Below are positions 62,179-64,000 of a stretch of 64,000 nucleotides of DNA, one piece after another. Made by a program: the position numbers and the translations under genes. Every line of letters begins with the position of its first letter. Positions within the stretch are counted from its first letter, which is position 1. The notes beneath the pieces were generated by a model. It was not told the origin of the DNA. It saw only the letters and a list, made by a program, of their open reading frames with translations, and made no database searches. The stretch is taken from positions 1-64,000 of the forward strand of contig NZ_BMMH01000027.1 of NCBI RefSeq assembly GCF_014645735.1, given 5' to 3'. Source of the stretch: Nocardia jinanensis (GTDB taxonomy: Bacteria > Actinomycetota > Actinomycetes > Mycobacteriales > Mycobacteriaceae).

Positions 62179-62955
62179 TCAGTCGCCACCGCGACCGGCC
62201 TCGATCGCATCAGCGGACCGGTGCAGGGTGGCGACGAGGGTCGGCAGCTGGTTCCGGTCGTAGCGGACCGATGGCATCGAAACCGATAGACCCGCGTGCG
62301 ACATCCCCTCGGCATCGCGCACCGCAACCCCGACCGCGACCACCCCCCGTTCGGACAACCCGTTGTTCAGGGCGAAACCCGTCCGGCGAACCTTGGCGAG
62401 CCGAGCGCGCAGACTCGGCAGATCCGGCCGTTCGTCGGGACGCTCCGTATACCGCGCCTCGTCGTACAGCTCATCCACTTCGGCCGGGCCGAGCTCCGCG
62501 AGGAGCACCAGACCGGCCGTCGTGCGATGGGCCGGGAAGACCATCCCCTCCCGCGACCCCACCCGCAACGCCTGCCGGCACTCGACGCTGGCTATGAACC
62601 GAGCAGTGTCCCCGGTTCGGATCGTCAGGTTCGCCGACTCCCCCACCAGATCGACCAGCCGTTGCAGATGCGGCAGCGCGGCCGCCCGCAGCCGTGACGT
62701 CCGCGACTGTGAATGCGTGGCCAGCTCGAGCACCGGTCCCGGATAGTAGACGCGCTGCTGGTCCTGCACGGCGAAATCCCGGTACACCAGCGTCTGCAAC
62801 AACCGATGCGCCGTCGACCGGGCCACCCCGAGCCGCTCGGCGACCTGACTGACCGTCAGTCCACCCTCCAACTGCAGCATCACCGCTGCCCGCAGCGCGT
62901 GATCCGCGCTGGTCACAACGTACGCGGGTGGCATTTTCGGTTCGGTGTTACCCAT
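62179..62955 (-). CDS. IclR-family transcriptional regulator
   Basis: A 258-residue regulator. The winged HTH lies at about 12-70 (SADHALRAAVMLQLEGGLTV, VAERLGVARSTAHRLLQTL) and the effector domain at 85-250, with GESANLTIRTGDTARFIASV, FPAHRTTAGLVLLAEL and GLSERGVVAVGVAVRD. ATG 62955 is chosen because the ORF upstream overlaps the divergent dioxygenase. Gentisate/aromatic catabolic operons are typical targets of IclR proteins, and the divergent gene here is gentisate 1,2-dioxygenase, so it is probably the ligand-responsive regulator of that gene. Confidence 0.9.
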   Translation of the reverse strand: MGNTEPKMPPAYVVTSADHALRAAVMLQLEGGLTVSQVAERLGVARSTAHRLLQTLVYRDFAVQDQQRVYYPGPVLELATHSQSRTSRLRAAALPHLQRLVDLVGESANLTIRTGDTARFIASVECRQALRVGSREGMVFPAHRTTAGLVLLAELGPAEVDELYDEARYTERPDERPDLPSLRARLAKVRRTGFALNNGLSERGVVAVGVAVRDAEGMSHAGLSVSMPSVRYDRNQLPTLVATLHRSADAIEAGRGGD

Positions 62956-62962
62956 CCTGACC

Positions 62963-62992
62963 GTTCTGCTCTCCAGAATTATCTGTTCTGCT
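62963..62992. promoter_or_regulatory. Probable IclR operator with three half-sites
   Basis: TTCTG (62964-62968), CAGAA (62974-62978) and TTCTG (62986-62990) alternate in orientation within the 64-bp gap between the IclR gene and the dioxygenase. GTTCTGCT occurs directly twice, 22 bases apart (about two helix turns). The first two form a 15-bp palindrome with a 5-base centre, as expected for an IclR dimer. Confidence 0.65.
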
Positions 62993-63019
62993 GTCTCGAT
63001 AAGCGCCACTGTAGGCGAT

Positions 63020-64000
63020 ATGAGCACCACTGACACCCCGGTCCGGCTGCGGGCGGTCGCGGCGCCGAACCAGCCGGACGTGACTCCCGCCCTCGAGGAG
63101 CTGTACCGCGGCTTCGAACAGGAGCTGCTGGTTCCGCTGTGGACCGAGATCGGCGACCTCATGCCGGAGCATCCGCGCTCGCAGGCGGTGCCGCACATAT
63201 GGCGGTGGGAAAACCTGCTACGGCTCGCGGCGAAGGCGGGCGATATCGTGCCGGTCGGTCGCGGCGGGGAGCGGCGGGCGATCGCACTCGCGAATCCGGC
63301 CCTCGGCGGACGGCCGTTCGCCACCCCGACCCTGTGGGCGGCGATCCAGTACCTGATGCCCGGCGAGGACGCCCCGGAGCATCGTCATACCCAGCACGCC
63401 TTCCGTTTCGTGGTCGAGGGCTCGGGCGTGTGGACCGTGGTCGGTGGTACCGGCGACGTAGCCGACGGTGACGCCGTCCCGATGCGGCGCGGTGACTTCC
63501 TGCCACAGGCCGGCTGGAACTGGCACGCGCACCACAATGCGACCGCGGAGCCGATGGCCTGGATCGACGGACTGGATATTCCCTTCCAGTACGTCATGGA
63601 ATCGCAGTTCTTCCAGTTCGGGCGGGAGGAGATCAGCGCCGCCGAGCGGATCACTCCGGACCGGTCGCGGTCCGAGCGGCTGTGGGGCCATCCGGGTCTG
63701 CGTCCGCTGTCGGTGGGTACGGTCGCGCCGGGGTCACCGCTGCTCGCCTACAAGTGGGAGCACACCGATGCCGCGCTGAACGATCAACTGCTGCTGGAGA
63801 AGGAGGGATACGGCGGCACCGTCGAATACGGGCACGCGGCGGTGCGGTTCTCGAACCCGCACAACGGCACCGATGTACTCCCGACCATCCGCGCGGAGTT
63901 CCATCGGATCGCGCGCGGTACGGAGACCGCGCCGGCCCGCGAGACGGGGTCGTCGGTGTACCAGGTGTTCGACGGGTCCGGCACGGTGACCGTGGGCGAT
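63020..64000 (+). CDS. Gentisate 1,2-dioxygenase (partial, runs off the window)
   Basis: The first 327 residues of a cupin dioxygenase. Visible: LRAVAAPNQPDVTPALEELYR, VPHIWRWENLLRLAAKAGDI near residue 56, and LMPGEDAPEHRHTQHAFRFV near 113-132 with the metal-binding HxH. Also visible are the inner barrel LPQAGWNWHAHHNATAE near 161-177 and HGAA-type second cupin ending in FDGSGTVTVGD. These match gentisate 1,2-dioxygenase, which cleaves the ring of gentisate using Fe(II) to maleylpyruvate. No stop occurs before the window end. The divergent IclR gene and operator support catabolic regulation. It is divergent by 64 bases. Confidence 0.9.
   Translation, partial: MSTTDTPVRLRAVAAPNQPDVTPALEELYRGFEQELLVPLWTEIGDLMPEHPRSQAVPHIWRWENLLRLAAKAGDIVPVGRGGERRAIALANPALGGRPFATPTLWAAIQYLMPGEDAPEHRHTQHAFRFVVEGSGVWTVVGGTGDVADGDAVPMRRGDFLPQAGWNWHAHHNATAEPMAWIDGLDIPFQYVMESQFFQFGREEISAAERITPDRSRSERLWGHPGLRPLSVGTVAPGSPLLAYKWEHTDAALNDQLLLEKEGYGGTVEYGHAAVRFSNPHNGTDVLPTIRAEFHRIARGTETAPARETGSSVYQVFDGSGTVTVGD

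Noticed and set aside
1..64000. CRISPR arrays, tRNA or rRNA genes
   Set aside because: No regular short repeats with spacers and no tRNA T-loop or rRNA-like stretches were seen on reading; a covariance search (tRNAscan-SE, Infernal) was not possible.

Overview
The window looks like chromosome from a high-GC, mycolic-acid-containing actinomycete, most likely a Nocardia or close relative. Evidence from the sequence: strong third-position G/C, an antigen-85-type mycolyltransferase, WXG100 proteins next to a polymorphic-toxin-like gene, DUF397/Scr1-type regulator pairs, a deazaflavin (F420) dependent reductase family protein, and a PucR regulator. The genus is an inference; no rRNA or marker gene is present.

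Bases 1-15,500 are ordinary accessory chromosome with several decayed genes. They hold an F420-type nitroreductase-family protein, remnants of a SAM methyltransferase and a TetR regulator fused end to end, an N-terminally truncated vWA/TerF-like protein, an ankyrin protein, a class-3 lipase, a PucR regulator, a Gre-like factor behind a strong leader hairpin, a prenyltransferase-terpene synthase fusion, an ABC exporter pair, an SDR remnant, an Ag85-like esterase, a Mut7-C protein and a three-LysM esterase.

Bases 15,800-50,760 are a defence island. It starts with a complete type II Wadjet operon (jetABCD, 15806-23839) that should recognise and cleave small circular plasmids. Next comes a very large DUF4011/SF1 helicase with a transglutaminase-like N-terminus, a Vsr/DUF559-like nuclease fold and a DUF3320 tail (24202-30219). 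A CoiA-like protein and a uracil-DNA-glycosylase-like protein follow on the minus strand. A second, broken copy of the C-terminus of the glycosylase-like gene lies at 23860-24084, so the same gene family marks both sides of the helicase. A complete BREX type 2 (Pgl) operon follows at 33096-50761: pglW, pglX, pglY, pglZ, brxD and brxHI, all tightly overlapping. The middle of pglX, which should carry target recognition, is much lower in GC than its flanks.

Bases 50,900-58,780 hold a DUF397/HTH regulator pair, a three-gene very C-rich operon of unknown proteins, a PLD-family protein with no canonical start codon at its natural beginning, and a WXG100-WXG100-toxin-putative immunity cassette. They end with the scar of a second BREX-like system: the first 37 codons of a PglY-like ATPase, a truncated transposase, and the last 150 codons of a BrxHI-like helicase. 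Almost everything between those two ends has been lost.

Bases 58,787-64,000 return to ordinary genes: an XRE-cupin regulator with a perfect palindrome at its start, divergent from a lipoprotein alpha/beta hydrolase; a DUF2252 protein; and an IclR regulator divergent from a gentisate 1,2-dioxygenase that runs off the end of the window.
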